Assembly (NCBI GenBank): GCA_009176605.1
Contig: SEYY01008417.1
Span: 7,501 to 27,500 of the forward strand
Direction: 5' to 3'
DNA: 20,000 bases
From: Armadillidium nasatum
Taxonomy: Eukaryota > Arthropoda > Malacostraca > Isopoda > Armadillidiidae
In this document: one piece after another, positions 12,508 to 20,000 of the stretch
How the letters are laid out: each line of letters opens with the position of its first letter
How positions within the stretch are numbered: the stretch's first letter is position 1
The notes under the pieces: generated by a model
Database searches by the model: none
What the model was told of the DNA's origin: nothing
What the model saw: only the letters and a program-made list of their open reading frames with translations
Made by a program: the position numbers and the translations under genes

Positions 12508-12516
12508 CTCCCCCTC
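12508..12516 (-). promoter_or_regulatory. Polypurine tract (plus-strand DNA primer site)
   Basis: GAGGGGGAG on the minus strand, lying between the last ORF and the putative LTR start. Position and composition fit the RNase H-resistant primer used to begin plus-strand synthesis in LTR retroelements. It is only 4 bp from the TGTGAGAG candidate LTR start. Confidence 0.6.
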
Positions 12517-12539
12517 AGAGATTGGTGCTACCAATCTCT
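12517..12539. repeat. Perfect 10-bp hairpin beside the polypurine tract
   Basis: AGAGATTGGT (12517-12526) and ACCAATCTCT (12530-12539) with a 3-nt loop GCT. It sits directly against the polypurine tract and about 17 bp after the stop of the third ORF. It could influence primer cleavage or RNA 3'-end handling; the role is inferred only from position. Confidence 0.8.
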
Positions 12540-12556
12540 CAAAAGAAAATCAAACT

Positions 12557-13365
12557 TCAATGGCCAAGTGAAGCTCGTCTCTTCGCTTCAGTTCTCTTTT
12601 CGTATTCAAGGACTTTCTCTTGCACGTTTGAAAATTCTGGAACTGATCCTCGGGATCGTGTTTTTGGAGGGGTATAGTGATCCTCCTTCATGTGTTCTGC
12701 TCTTTGGTGTTGTTCCATTCTGTTTCTAACTTCTCTCAACTCGCCTTCACTAGTCGTTACTTTATCTTCCGGAGTTTTCAAAGTGTCAAGGAAACTATAC
12801 ACTCCAATTGACTGGTCTGATTGTGCAGTGCATGCTGCTCCCAGTTCCTTAACCCGTTGTTCAATACTTGCATCCTCGCTAGCACTACTTAGATCACCTA
12901 CTCCAGCTCCCAACGTATAACTGTTTTCAGGAAAACGAAGTGATTTCTCAAACTTTAGAATATCAAATGAATCACTCTCATAGCTGTTTACACTCTCGAC
13001 ATCGAACCAATCTGCATAGTTATCGGCTTCTATAGGGGAAAGACCTAAATCTACTTCTTCAGTTTGGGTGCTTACGTTGTTAGTTTCCATACTACTAGTT
13101 TGAACAGACACTTCAATTTTTTTACCTACCTTTTCTAAAGCAACTTCTTTCAGCATCTGCCATGCCTTTTTCAACTTTGATCCTCTCTTCCTTTGTGTTT
13201 CAGTGCTTTCGAGATTACTACTTTGCATGGGAACATATCTTGGTGTTACCGGTTCTGGAATAGCTTCTTCAACTACATCCACATGCATGTTTTCCGAATC
13301 AGATATGGTTTTTTCTCCTGCTGGAAATACTTCCTTAGATACGAAGGCGCGTCTGCCCAAACTTT
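12557..13365 (-). CDS. Charged ORF after integrase, unknown function
   Basis: About 267 codons in a different frame from the integrase ORF, overlapping its last 30 codons. The frame is open well upstream of any ATG; the first ATG is the Met of ENMHVDVVEEAIP near 13289. The product is thus either reached by a frameshift from pol or made from its own short start. It is rich in Glu, Lys and Ser, with a basic segment (QRKRGSKLKKAWQMLKEV), an acidic Ser-rich middle (YESDSFDILKFEKS) and a C-terminal helix-prone Glu/Arg/Lys stretch (GELREVRNRMEQHQRAEHMK, then EKVLEYEKRTEAKRRASLGH) that may form a coiled coil. No signal peptide, membrane helix or known domain is seen, so it is not an ordinary env. 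The stop is at 12557-12559. Confidence 0.6.
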
Positions 13366-15870
13366 TAAATGGGAATAATGGGCCCTCATAGTTTTTCCTT
13401 TTCCTTGAATTTCATATGTCATCCCTTCCGAAAGTACTTTTGTGACAACAAAGGGACCCTCGTATCTTTCTCCCAATTTCCTTTCCAGGGTTCTGTCTAC
13501 TGTCACAATTTTCCTTTTTACTTTTACCCCCACCGCATAGGGCAGCCAATTTGGGTGGCCTTCTCGCCACTTTTCCTGTTCCTCTCTCGGGATAGGCAAT
13601 ATCATTCCCTTCTCGTGTTGTTCAGTCATTAATTTTTCAGCCGGTGACATACCGAGTTCGGTGTGACTCGTGTTATTGTATGTCAACACTGCTCTTGTCA
13701 GGCATGTGTCCCAGTCTAGTTCTTTTTCGATGATGTTTTTCAGTAATTCCGCGAATGTTCTGTTTGCACGCTCCACAGCCCCGTTACTAGCAGGTTTGTA
13801 CGGGCTGCTATAGACATGATCAATTCCGTAATTTCGTAACATCTCTTCAAACTTATGGCTTCTAAATTCCACCCCATTATCAGTCAATATCTTACAAGGA
13901 ACACGCACAAAGGCTGGTAATATATGATACTCAAATGCATCGGCTACGCTCCTTGCAGACTTGTCTTTCAGTGGCCTGACTGCAGCCCATTTGCTACAGT
14001 GGTCAACGGCGACTAAACACGCAATGTGGCCTCCTCTTGTTTTCGGCATCGACATGACGTCTATGGAAACTAATTCAAAGGGATTTTTCACTTCTACTTT
14101 CCACACAGGTGGAAATATTACTTTATGGTCGATTTTCATTAATTGACATCTTGGACAAGTCCTACACACCTCTTGTATCACCGTATAAATCTTTGGATGC
14201 CATATATGTCTTAAAACTGCATCAAGCAACTTATCCCGCCCTATGTGAGCCAGGTTTCTGTGGGTTGTTACGCTTATGTTGACCAACTGCTTAAATCCTA
14301 CTACTGCACTACAGTAACTCGTTCCGATCTTTCTTACTAACACAGGTCCTTTCATTAGAAACTCCTCGCGATATCTATAAAAATCTTTCAATAATGGTTC
14401 ATTCCTCTCAATCTTCATGTGTTTCCTCACCTTCTCTCTTAACAGCTTTATTGAATCTGACCTGTCCTGCAATTTGATTATATCCTCTAGTGCCAGTAGA
14501 CGCCCTTCATCACCAACCCCATGCACCAAAATATTGAACGTCCCAACAGTTGTTATGAATGTGTCGCTTAGATTGTCCGCATCGTCACCGTGGAAAATTA
14601 TCCCCTCTCCAAAGTCCAATACTGCCTCCGTCTCAACCAGATAATTCATACCCAAAAGTAAACAGGCTGGGATGAACCCATCCTGGACAACCACCAAAGG
14701 TAGCGTTATCTGCCGGTATTTTGTATCTATCTTAATTTTCACAGCTTTTGAACATTCTACTAATCCGGTTCCAACCCCGTTAAGTGTAACCTCTAAGGTC
14801 CACTCCTTCTCTATTTTCCCAAACTGCTTCAGATCGTCTACAACTGACTCTTGTATAAGGCTAATGACAGAACCAGTATCGAGAAATGCGCATTTTCGTA
14901 CTTCTCCAATGCACACCTCTTTCCAAGCTACACCCCTTAAAATATGATTACAACTAAGTCTTGAACTGTGACTCCTTTCTGTCATCATCAAGTTAATTTC
15001 TAGACCTTGATCTGCGCTACGACTTAGTAAGTCTGTCTCATCGTCCTCAGACAACTCCTCTTGAGGTTGTTCCATGTCTTCATCTCTCTTATCTTCAGCG
15101 TATCGGGTTTCCGTGTCATCTGCATGGTAAGGAATCTCTTCAACCATAATGTTCTTACTATCGGTGTTAAAAGTACCATCATCAATTAAAGGATTAAAAT
15201 GTCTTCCTCCCAATACTTGTAAGTGAATATTTTTCAAGGTTTCCTTCTCTCTTGCTCTCGGGCCGATGTATGCTACTGAGCAACATGTTCCATGATGAAG
15301 CCAAACTTTCACTCCAAACATGTCGCTGGCTGTCAACAATATTTCCGGTATGGGTTCCCTTCCAGGTACTTTCAAAGCTCTAAGGTACTTCAATGATTTT
15401 TCTTTCTTCTCGATTCCATATCGCTTCCGCTCTATTATGAGTTCGTCTAATAACACTTCTCGCAGCTCTTTCGGGTTTCTTGGTACTCCTTCTAAGTTAA
15501 TTTTATTCAAAACATCTTGCAAACTTTCAAACAGAGAATCTGCTCCTCCCGGGACCAACTTACTCAAAACTAGTCCCTTCGGAAGCGCCCGCGGGTCAGC
15601 GACCTCAACATCTTCTCTAACACTCTGATGGCACCTGGACCAAGTGTCTGCAAACACATTTTCTTTCCCTGGAAAATACTGTATCTCAAAGCTGTACTCG
15701 CTCAAATCATCAAGGACACGAGCCAATTTACTGTCCACTAGCTTCATTGTATGCAGATACACCAGCGGTCGATGGTCCGTATAAAGAATAAAATGCTGAC
15801 CCAACAAAAAGGGTCTGAAGCTCTTAATTCCCCACCTTATGGCAAGTAATTCTCTCTCTATCGTAGACGC
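13273..15870 (-). CDS. pol: gypsy pol, third segment: RNase H end, OTU-like, second protease-like, integrase
   Basis: The open frame spans 15990-13273 (905 codons); pol sense begins near 15870 after a frame change, and the first 40 codons are out of frame. Residue numbers count from 15990. RNase H continues with STIERELLA, YTDHRPL and FADTWSR (42-118). Residues 140-272 resemble an OTU cysteine protease: PGGADSLFESL, FGVKVWLHHG, IHLQVLGGRHFNPL. An acidic linker (290-325) follows. Residues 352-465 form a second retropepsin-like domain, with FLDTGS (Asp371) and LLLGMNYL. Integrase has HRNLAH and CPRC zinc ligands (His577, His582, Cys612, Cys615) and a DD35E core of Asp644, Asp704 and Glu740 (VSIDVMS, ILTDNGVEF, NGAVERANRTF). 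A GPF-type C-terminus (YEGPFVVTKV, 843-852) ends in HYSHLKVW. The frame then runs 27 residues to a stop. The integrase and RNase H calls are certain; the OTU-like and second protease calls rest on motif reading. Confidence 0.9.
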   Translation of the reverse strand, partial: ASTIERELLAIRWGIKSFRPFLLGQHFILYTDHRPLVYLHTMKLVDSKLARVLDDLSEYSFEIQYFPGKENVFADTWSRCHQSVREDVEVADPRALPKGLVLSKLVPGGADSLFESLQDVLNKINLEGVPRNPKELREVLLDELIIERKRYGIEKKEKSLKYLRALKVPGREPIPEILLTASDMFGVKVWLHHGTCCSVAYIGPRAREKETLKNIHLQVLGGRHFNPLIDDGTFNTDSKNIMVEEIPYHADDTETRYAEDKRDEDMEQPQEELSEDDETDLLSRSADQGLEINLMMTERSHSSRLSCNHILRGVAWKEVCIGEVRKCAFLDTGSVISLIQESVVDDLKQFGKIEKEWTLEVTLNGVGTGLVECSKAVKIKIDTKYRQITLPLVVVQDGFIPACLLLGMNYLVETEAVLDFGEGIIFHGDDADNLSDTFITTVGTFNILVHGVGDEGRLLALEDIIKLQDRSDSIKLLREKVRKHMKIERNEPLLKDFYRYREEFLMKGPVLVRKIGTSYCSAVVGFKQLVNISVTTHRNLAHIGRDKLLDAVLRHIWHPKIYTVIQEVCRTCPRCQLMKIDHKVIFPPVWKVEVKNPFELVSIDVMSMPKTRGGHIACLVAVDHCSKWAAVRPLKDKSARSVADAFEYHILPAFVRVPCKILTDNGVEFRSHKFEEMLRNYGIDHVYSSPYKPASNGAVERANRTFAELLKNIIEKELDWDTCLTRAVLTYNNTSHTELGMSPAEKLMTEQHEKGMILPIPREEQEKWREGHPNWLPYAVGVKVKRKIVTVDRTLERKLGERYEGPFVVTKVLSEGMTYEIQGKGKTMRAHYSHLKVWADAPSYLRKYFQQEKKPYLIRKTCMWM

Positions 15871-16708
15871 TCTTCTCTTCACAAACACTAAATGAATGGG
15901 AGTTGTATGCGATGACTCGTCTCTCGCCATTTTGTTCTTGACATAAACCAGCACCCATTCCGAACCCACTAGCATCCACAAATAACTCAAGACTTTTCGC
16001 CTGTGGTGAAAAATCAGGAAAAGCTAACTCAACTGAGTCCTTCATACGTTTTTTTAATTCTTCGAATGCATAATTCCGTTCGTTTGTCCATTCGATTGGA
16101 TCTCTCCTATTCCCACCTGTCAAAGTACTAAGAGGTGCAGCGACCTCAGAACAATTCCTGATAAATTTCCGCTGAAAGTTAATCATCCCGAGGTACCTTC
16201 TTAATTCACCGACATTTTTAGGTCTCTCCAGTTTGTCAATCTGATCTACATACTCGGGAAGCTTTCTTATTCCGGTTCTACTGATGATGTGACCCAAGAA
16301 TTTGACTTCTTTTTGCACCCACTTACATTTGCTCACCTTTACCTTTACATTGGCTTCGCAAAACCTCTGGAGGACACGCTCCAAGAGAGTTAAATGCTCA
16401 TTAAATCCCCTTGATATTATAAGGACGTCATCAACATATATTATAACTTTATCTCGGCTAAACCCAGTCAATATACGCTGCATCTCCCTTTGGAATGCGG
16501 CGGGTCCGTTCTTAAGTCCAAAACTTAGTCTCTTAAAACGATACTGACCACTAACGGTGGAAAATGCAGTGTAATCTTTACTACTATCCTCTAACTGCAT
16601 TTGATAGTACCCCTTCAATAGGTCTAAGCTTGTGAAATAATAAGCACCATGACAACTAAAGATAGTTTCGGTTATATTAGTCATGGGAAACCTATCAGCC
16701 TCTGTCAC
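15824..16708 (-). CDS. pol: gypsy pol, second segment: reverse transcriptase core and RNase H start
   Basis: This frame has no natural start; it takes over from the preceding pol segment at about 16708. It holds RT fingers and palm: DRFPMTNI, the catalytic Asp region FTSLDLLKGYYQMQL, FKRLSFGLKNGPAAFQREM and YVDDVLIIS (YVDD at residues 91-94), then FLGHIISRTGI and the connection RYLGMINFQRKFI. RNase H starts with LELFVDASGFGMGAGL (Asp245). Beyond VIAYNSHSFSVCEEK the sequence ceases to look like RNase H, because the true continuation (ASTIERELLA) is in another frame. One missing base near 15870 explains this. All metal-binding residues of RT are present. Function: copies element RNA into DNA. 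Confidence 0.93.
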   Translation of the reverse strand: MTEADRFPMTNITETIFSCHGAYYFTSLDLLKGYYQMQLEDSSKDYTAFSTVSGQYRFKRLSFGLKNGPAAFQREMQRILTGFSRDKVIIYVDDVLIISRGFNEHLTLLERVLQRFCEANVKVKVSKCKWVQKEVKFLGHIISRTGIRKLPEYVDQIDKLERPKNVGELRRYLGMINFQRKFIRNCSEVAAPLSTLTGGNRRDPIEWTNERNYAFEELKKRMKDSVELAFPDFSPQAKSLELFVDASGFGMGAGLCQEQNGERRVIAYNSHSFSVCEEKSVYDRERITCHKVGN

Positions 16709-18349
16709 CCTTATTCAACCTCCGATAGTCTACACACAGGCGCAAAGTACCGTCTTTCTTTCTAATTGGTACAATAGGAGAGCTCCATTCTGAAGCACAA
16801 GGCTCCACTATATCCCTCAGACACAGCTCCCTTACTTGCTGCTCTATTTCATCGTTAGTTCGCTGGTCAAATCTCCTCGCTCTCTGGTAAATCGGTGTAC
16901 AATCATGAAGTTTAATCCTATATGGTGTCATTGATGTTCTACTAACATCGGCGTCACTTCTACTGAACGCTGCTCGATGTTTCCAAAGCGTCTCTATAAC
17001 ACTTCTGCGCTGTTCACTGCTTAGCTCATCCATAAATTCTATTTCATTATTGAGCCTCTCCTTTGTCCATTCTTCTCCTAAATTTTGTTTCTCTAGCAAC
17101 TCTTGCACTGTTGTATTTACTGCGCATTGCTTCGTTTCAAATTTCTTCAATTTTTCTTCATCCACTACCAATTGGGCCATAGCAATCCTTTCACCTTTTC
17201 CCAGTTTCATTTGTCCAGCAGTTAACTTTTTTATAAGTACCTCCCCTTGACCGTCCTTCCATTGTACAAGCCCGGGTAACACCCTGAACCGGTTGTTGTA
17301 TCCCCTTTTATTGTCTCCTCCTTGATTATCTATTAACAATTCTTCTGGTTTCTTGTCTTCCCATTCTGCACCACTTCTTGGCTTAATTCTCTTAGATGGC
17401 CATCGTGCTTTGACCGAGACCCATCGATCTTCTGAAATTATAATTTCACTAGCTACATAAACAGGAACCGAGGTCACGACACGCACACAGCTTTCAGGTT
17501 CATTCGTTAAATACACCTGCTCCTTAATACCGAATTCACCACAACGTGTAAAAGACCTTTCTTTTACGTTCAATTTTATTTCATTTCTTGTCAAAAATGG
17601 CATTCCCAATATTGTACCCTCTTTCAAGTGTCGTACCACTATAAACTCAGATTGCCCATAATCTATTCCATCAATTGTGACTTTCAAAGTAGCGGTTCTA
17701 TGAGACTCAGTACACATAGATGGACTTCCAACTCCTCTTAACCTCACTACTCTATTTTCTATCTCCGGGTTAGGAATTTTACTCAACTCACTTTCACAAA
17801 TCAAGCAGTACTGTGAGCCTGAATCCATTATTGCCATCACTTCCATGCCGTTAAGTTTCACTAGGAACCGCAACAGCGGTGTTATTCTAATATCGTCAAA
17901 TTCTGTACAGTTAACTCTACCAATGGCACCATATACGCCTGTTGTTGTCTCATTTGTAAACTCGGCCATTCTACTCCGTACCCTGGCAGGCCTTTGAGGT
18001 AAAGGATCGGATTTCCCTTTGCCTTTACTCATCACAAATTCATTCGCTTCAGGATTCAGGATCGGGCAACCCCTATCGACCGGGACACTTCCTTGTTTGA
18101 ATACTACTGTTGTTGCTGTTGGCTCCGACTCACTCCCGGCAATGGCGGAGCAGCCTCGTTTCCCGACGCTGTCTTGTCTATTTTTCCTTATAAATTCTTC
18201 AACTTGGGCTTTCATAGGACATGACTCTCTAAAATGTCCTACTTCATCACAAAGAAAACATCGCCGTTTCTTCGGCATCATAAACTCTTGTGACATTTCG
18301 ACCTTGATTTTCTTCATCCTCTTGCCCGGTTTGTCTACGTCTATATCTA
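16695..18349 (-). CDS. pol: gypsy pol, first segment: CCHC knuckle, retropepsin, start of RT
   Basis: The frame lies -1 relative to gag and is open across the gag stop. The first ATG is at 18317, but entry by -1 frameshifting before 18347 is equally possible. Counted from that ATG, a CCHC zinc knuckle (CFLCDEVGHFRESC; Cys20, Cys23, His28, Cys33) comes first. A retropepsin follows, with MDSGSQ (Asp165) and GTILGMPFL (235-242), then a long linker (about 270-420). The RT N-terminal region has CTPIYQRARRFDQR, IVEPCASEWSSPIVPIRKKDG and LCVDYRRLN (to 536). The frame then leaves RT after RRLNK: one extra G in a GGG run (about 16708-16711) puts it into a stop at 16695. Having DSG rather than DTG in a retropepsin is tolerated in some families. 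The RT and protease assignments are firm. Confidence 0.92.
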
Positions 18350-19801
18350 TTCCCTGCTTCTCATTTCGCAGTTGAAATGTTTATGCTCACTACTACCACA
18401 GATTAAACACCATCCCCTAAGCTTCCAACAATCACGCTTGATGTGGCCTCTTTTTCCACAGTGATGACATCTTGCAATACCATCATGGTATGGTCTATTT
18501 CGATTATCATGATCCCTGGGTCCATTACTTGCAGCATGTGGTCTTCCGTACTGTACCGGCATTCTTTCACCTCCATCATCTCGCAATGTGGCCCATATTG
18601 GTATTGCAGTTGTTTCCGGTTCTTCTTGGTCATCCAACTCGTCCTCTTCTTGTGCCCAATTTACCACCTCCTTCCATCGAACCTTTGCACCTTCTTTATC
18701 TCCTCCCATACGGACCTTAAATCGTCTCGCAACCTTTTTTGGGAGGCAGTTTAAGAACTGCTTCTTCAGTACTTCTACATCCCTTTGATCATTTGTTGTG
18801 GCAGCTTCATAAGTGGTCTGCAATCTAAGAGCAAAGTCAGCAAATCTTTCATTCTTCTTCATCTCTATCCTCCAAAACTCACGCTGTAGATCTAAAATTT
18901 CATTCTCTTTTTCCTCTTTACACCAGCTCTTCAATCGTGCCACTATTGTGGTATAGCTCATTTTCGCCCGAAAGATGCTATAATATGTCCTCAATGATGG
19001 TCCCTCTAAGAAGTTCCTCAAATCTACAGCCCACCTGTTTTTGTCTCTACCTAACTGTTCTCTAGCGTATCGTTCGTAGTCCTCAATGAACGCATCAAAA
19101 GTCTGTACTTTCTCAACTCCATACTTCAATGGTTTAACTGCTCTTACGTTTGCTTTGCTGAAGGTTCTTAATACTTCTAATAGCTCTCCAGCCAAAATAA
19201 TCAGAACCCTATTAACGGCCATACCAGGCTCCATTCCTGTCTTCTCCAGCTCCACCAATCTTTTCAACCACAATTTTCCTCCTCTATCTAATTCACTCTC
19301 CGTTTCCGACTCAGCTTCTGAGACAGAGCTCTCATCGATAGTGTACTTTCTGGCAGCTTTCCTTTTCCTTTTGTTTCTTTTTCTCCTCCTTTGTGTTACC
19401 ATACTACTAACACTATCACTTTCACTGTCTCCTCCAAAGGCGCTATTTACCACTTCCTCAGAGGTATCATTCCGATACTTTAGTGCATACTGCACATTCT
19501 GTTTACTCTTTTGTGTTTCCTTCATTCTAACATCCTGTCCCACATTAAATCTTTCCCTCCTCTTTCCAAATCCCTGTCCTATACCTGCACTATTCTTTTT
19601 CTTCTCAAATTCTAGTCCAATATCTGGACTTTCCATTTTCATTTTCACTGCCTGTGTTAATCCTTCTAATATAGGATACATTGTCTCCACACTTAGCTCA
19701 TTTGCTTCGTTAGTCAGACAACCCTGTAACTCTGTTAGCAAACTCATGGCTCTCGAGCCTCCTTGAGCTCCTTCTTCCCTAGATTTATCCATATTATCCA
19801 T
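18347..19801 (-). CDS. gag: gypsy gag: capsid plus nucleocapsid with two CCHC knuckles
   Basis: 484 codons from ATG at 19799-19801 (a second ATG lies three codons later). The N-terminal 170 residues are polar, with a strong basic cluster RRRKRNKRKRK (138-148) that could act as a nuclear localisation or RNA-binding signal, followed by an acidic Ser/Glu stretch (SVSEAESETESELD). Residues about 175-390 look like the retrotransposon Gag capsid core (TFDAFIEDYERYAREQL, WAVDLRNFLEG, EFWRIEMKKNERFADFALRL, FLNCLPKKVARRF). Two CX2CX4HX4C zinc knuckles close the protein (Cys445-Cys458 and Cys465-Cys478). Gag packages the element RNA into particles in the cytoplasm. The frame is intact with no internal stop. 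The stop TAG at 18347-18349 is overlapped by the open pol frame. Confidence 0.92.
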   Translation of the reverse strand: MDNMDKSREEGAQGGSRAMSLLTELQGCLTNEANELSVETMYPILEGLTQAVKMKMESPDIGLEFEKKKNSAGIGQGFGKRRERFNVGQDVRMKETQKSKQNVQYALKYRNDTSEEVVNSAFGGDSESDSVSSMVTQRRRKRNKRKRKAARKYTIDESSVSEAESETESELDRGGKLWLKRLVELEKTGMEPGMAVNRVLIILAGELLEVLRTFSKANVRAVKPLKYGVEKVQTFDAFIEDYERYAREQLGRDKNRWAVDLRNFLEGPSLRTYYSIFRAKMSYTTIVARLKSWCKEEKENEILDLQREFWRIEMKKNERFADFALRLQTTYEAATTNDQRDVEVLKKQFLNCLPKKVARRFKVRMGGDKEGAKVRWKEVVNWAQEEDELDDQEEPETTAIPIWATLRDDGGERMPVQYGRPHAASNGPRDHDNRNRPYHDGIARCHHCGKRGHIKRDCWKLRGWCLICGSSEHKHFNCEMRSRE

Positions 19802-20000
19802 ATTTGAAATATATAAAAGAAATTATTTTGTACACCCAATTACAACCCTCCCATCGTTTCAAATTTGCAAATAAATAAACAAAAATAAATTGGTAAAAAA
19901 ATAAATAAATAAGGTAAATTGGAAAAATATTGCAAAAAAAAAATAAAAAACAAAAATAAAAAAAATACTCAATATCAAATACAATTGCACAAAAAGTTCT
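19802..20000 (-). other. A/T-rich leader upstream of gag
   Basis: On the plus strand this is A-rich with ATAA repeats (19870-19960), which is T-rich on the gag sense strand. No tRNA-complementary primer binding site and no match to the candidate LTR are visible, so the 5' LTR must lie beyond position 20000 or be lost. Confidence 0.6.

Larger units (their letters stand above)
11562..20000 (-). mobile_element. Ty3/gypsy LTR retrotransposon, nearly complete, 5' LTR outside the window
   Basis: On the minus strand the order is leader, gag, pol (CCHC, protease, RT, RNase H, OTU-like, second protease-like, integrase), a charged third ORF, hairpin, polypurine tract and candidate 3' LTR. RT before integrase and a GPF-type integrase C-terminus place it in Ty3/gypsy (Metaviridae). 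Frame changes occur at the gag-pol border (-1), near 16708, near 15870 and near 13365. No env-like protein (signal peptide, transmembrane helix) is visible. The outer 3' end near 11562 is next to a TA array; gypsy-group elements of Drosophila are known to favour TA-rich targets. Confidence 0.88.

Noticed and set aside
12557..13365. env gene for the gypsy element
   Set aside because: No signal peptide, furin-like site, fusion peptide or transmembrane helix can be seen in the product.
18347..18400. Canonical -1 frameshift slippery heptamer before the gag stop
   Set aside because: No X XXY YYZ heptamer in the right phase is present near the stop, so I did not annotate one.
19086..19766. 226-codon plus-strand frame
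   Set aside because: It lies antisense to gag, is low-complexity Ser/Phe/Leu, and is a shadow of the real minus-strand frame.
19802..20000. 5' LTR or primer binding site of the gypsy element
   Set aside because: I found no sequence shared with the candidate 3' LTR and no tRNA-complementary stretch. The region is simple A/T-rich leader.

Overview
The window looks like repeat-dominated, AT-rich nuclear DNA of an animal, probably an arthropod and most likely a decapod crustacean. This is an inference from the very high load of dinucleotide microsatellites (ten long TA arrays, two CT arrays, compound TTA/TTC tracts) together with the transposon types. There is no host gene, rRNA or functional tRNA that could settle the organism.

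Layout. 1-472 holds the 3' part of a broken non-LTR retrotransposon reverse transcriptase (minus strand) that stops at a TA array. 475-6600 is almost entirely microsatellites and AT-rich sequence with no gene I can support; it includes a 73/70-bp tandem duplication (948-1090) and a 268-bp TTA-TTC-TTA compound repeat (4203-4470). 6600-6770 is a tRNA-derived SINE-like unit. 6900-7350 is a GC-rich island of eleven closely spaced inverted repeats that share the core CGGAG between differing but self-complementary arms; I do not recognise this element. 7351-8440 is AT-rich filler with three more TA arrays.

8456-11181 is a composite of two DNA-element remnants pointing away from each other: the C-terminal half of a protein-primed family B DNA polymerase of the Polinton/Maverick type (minus strand, one frameshift), abutting a piggyBac-type transposase (plus strand) that lacks its N-terminus and carries one in-frame TGA. 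A 364-bp pure TA array follows.

From about 11562 to the window end lies one large Ty3/gypsy LTR retrotransposon on the minus strand. In transcription order it has an A/T-rich leader, gag with two CCHC knuckles, a -1-frame pol starting with a third CCHC knuckle, a retropepsin, reverse transcriptase, RNase H, then an unusual insert (an OTU-like cysteine-protease fold followed by a second retropepsin-like domain), integrase with HHCC, DD35E and a GPF-type C-terminus, a charged ORF of unknown function, a perfect hairpin, a polypurine tract and a candidate 3' LTR. The reading frame is broken at about 16708 and 15870 and changes at about 13365, so this copy is probably inactive unless those are assembly errors. 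Its 5' LTR lies outside the window.

Most mobile fragments here end at or very near a TA array, which suggests that TA tracts are insertion targets, breakage points, or both. The most unusual items are the CGGAG hairpin array and the domain order of the gypsy pol.
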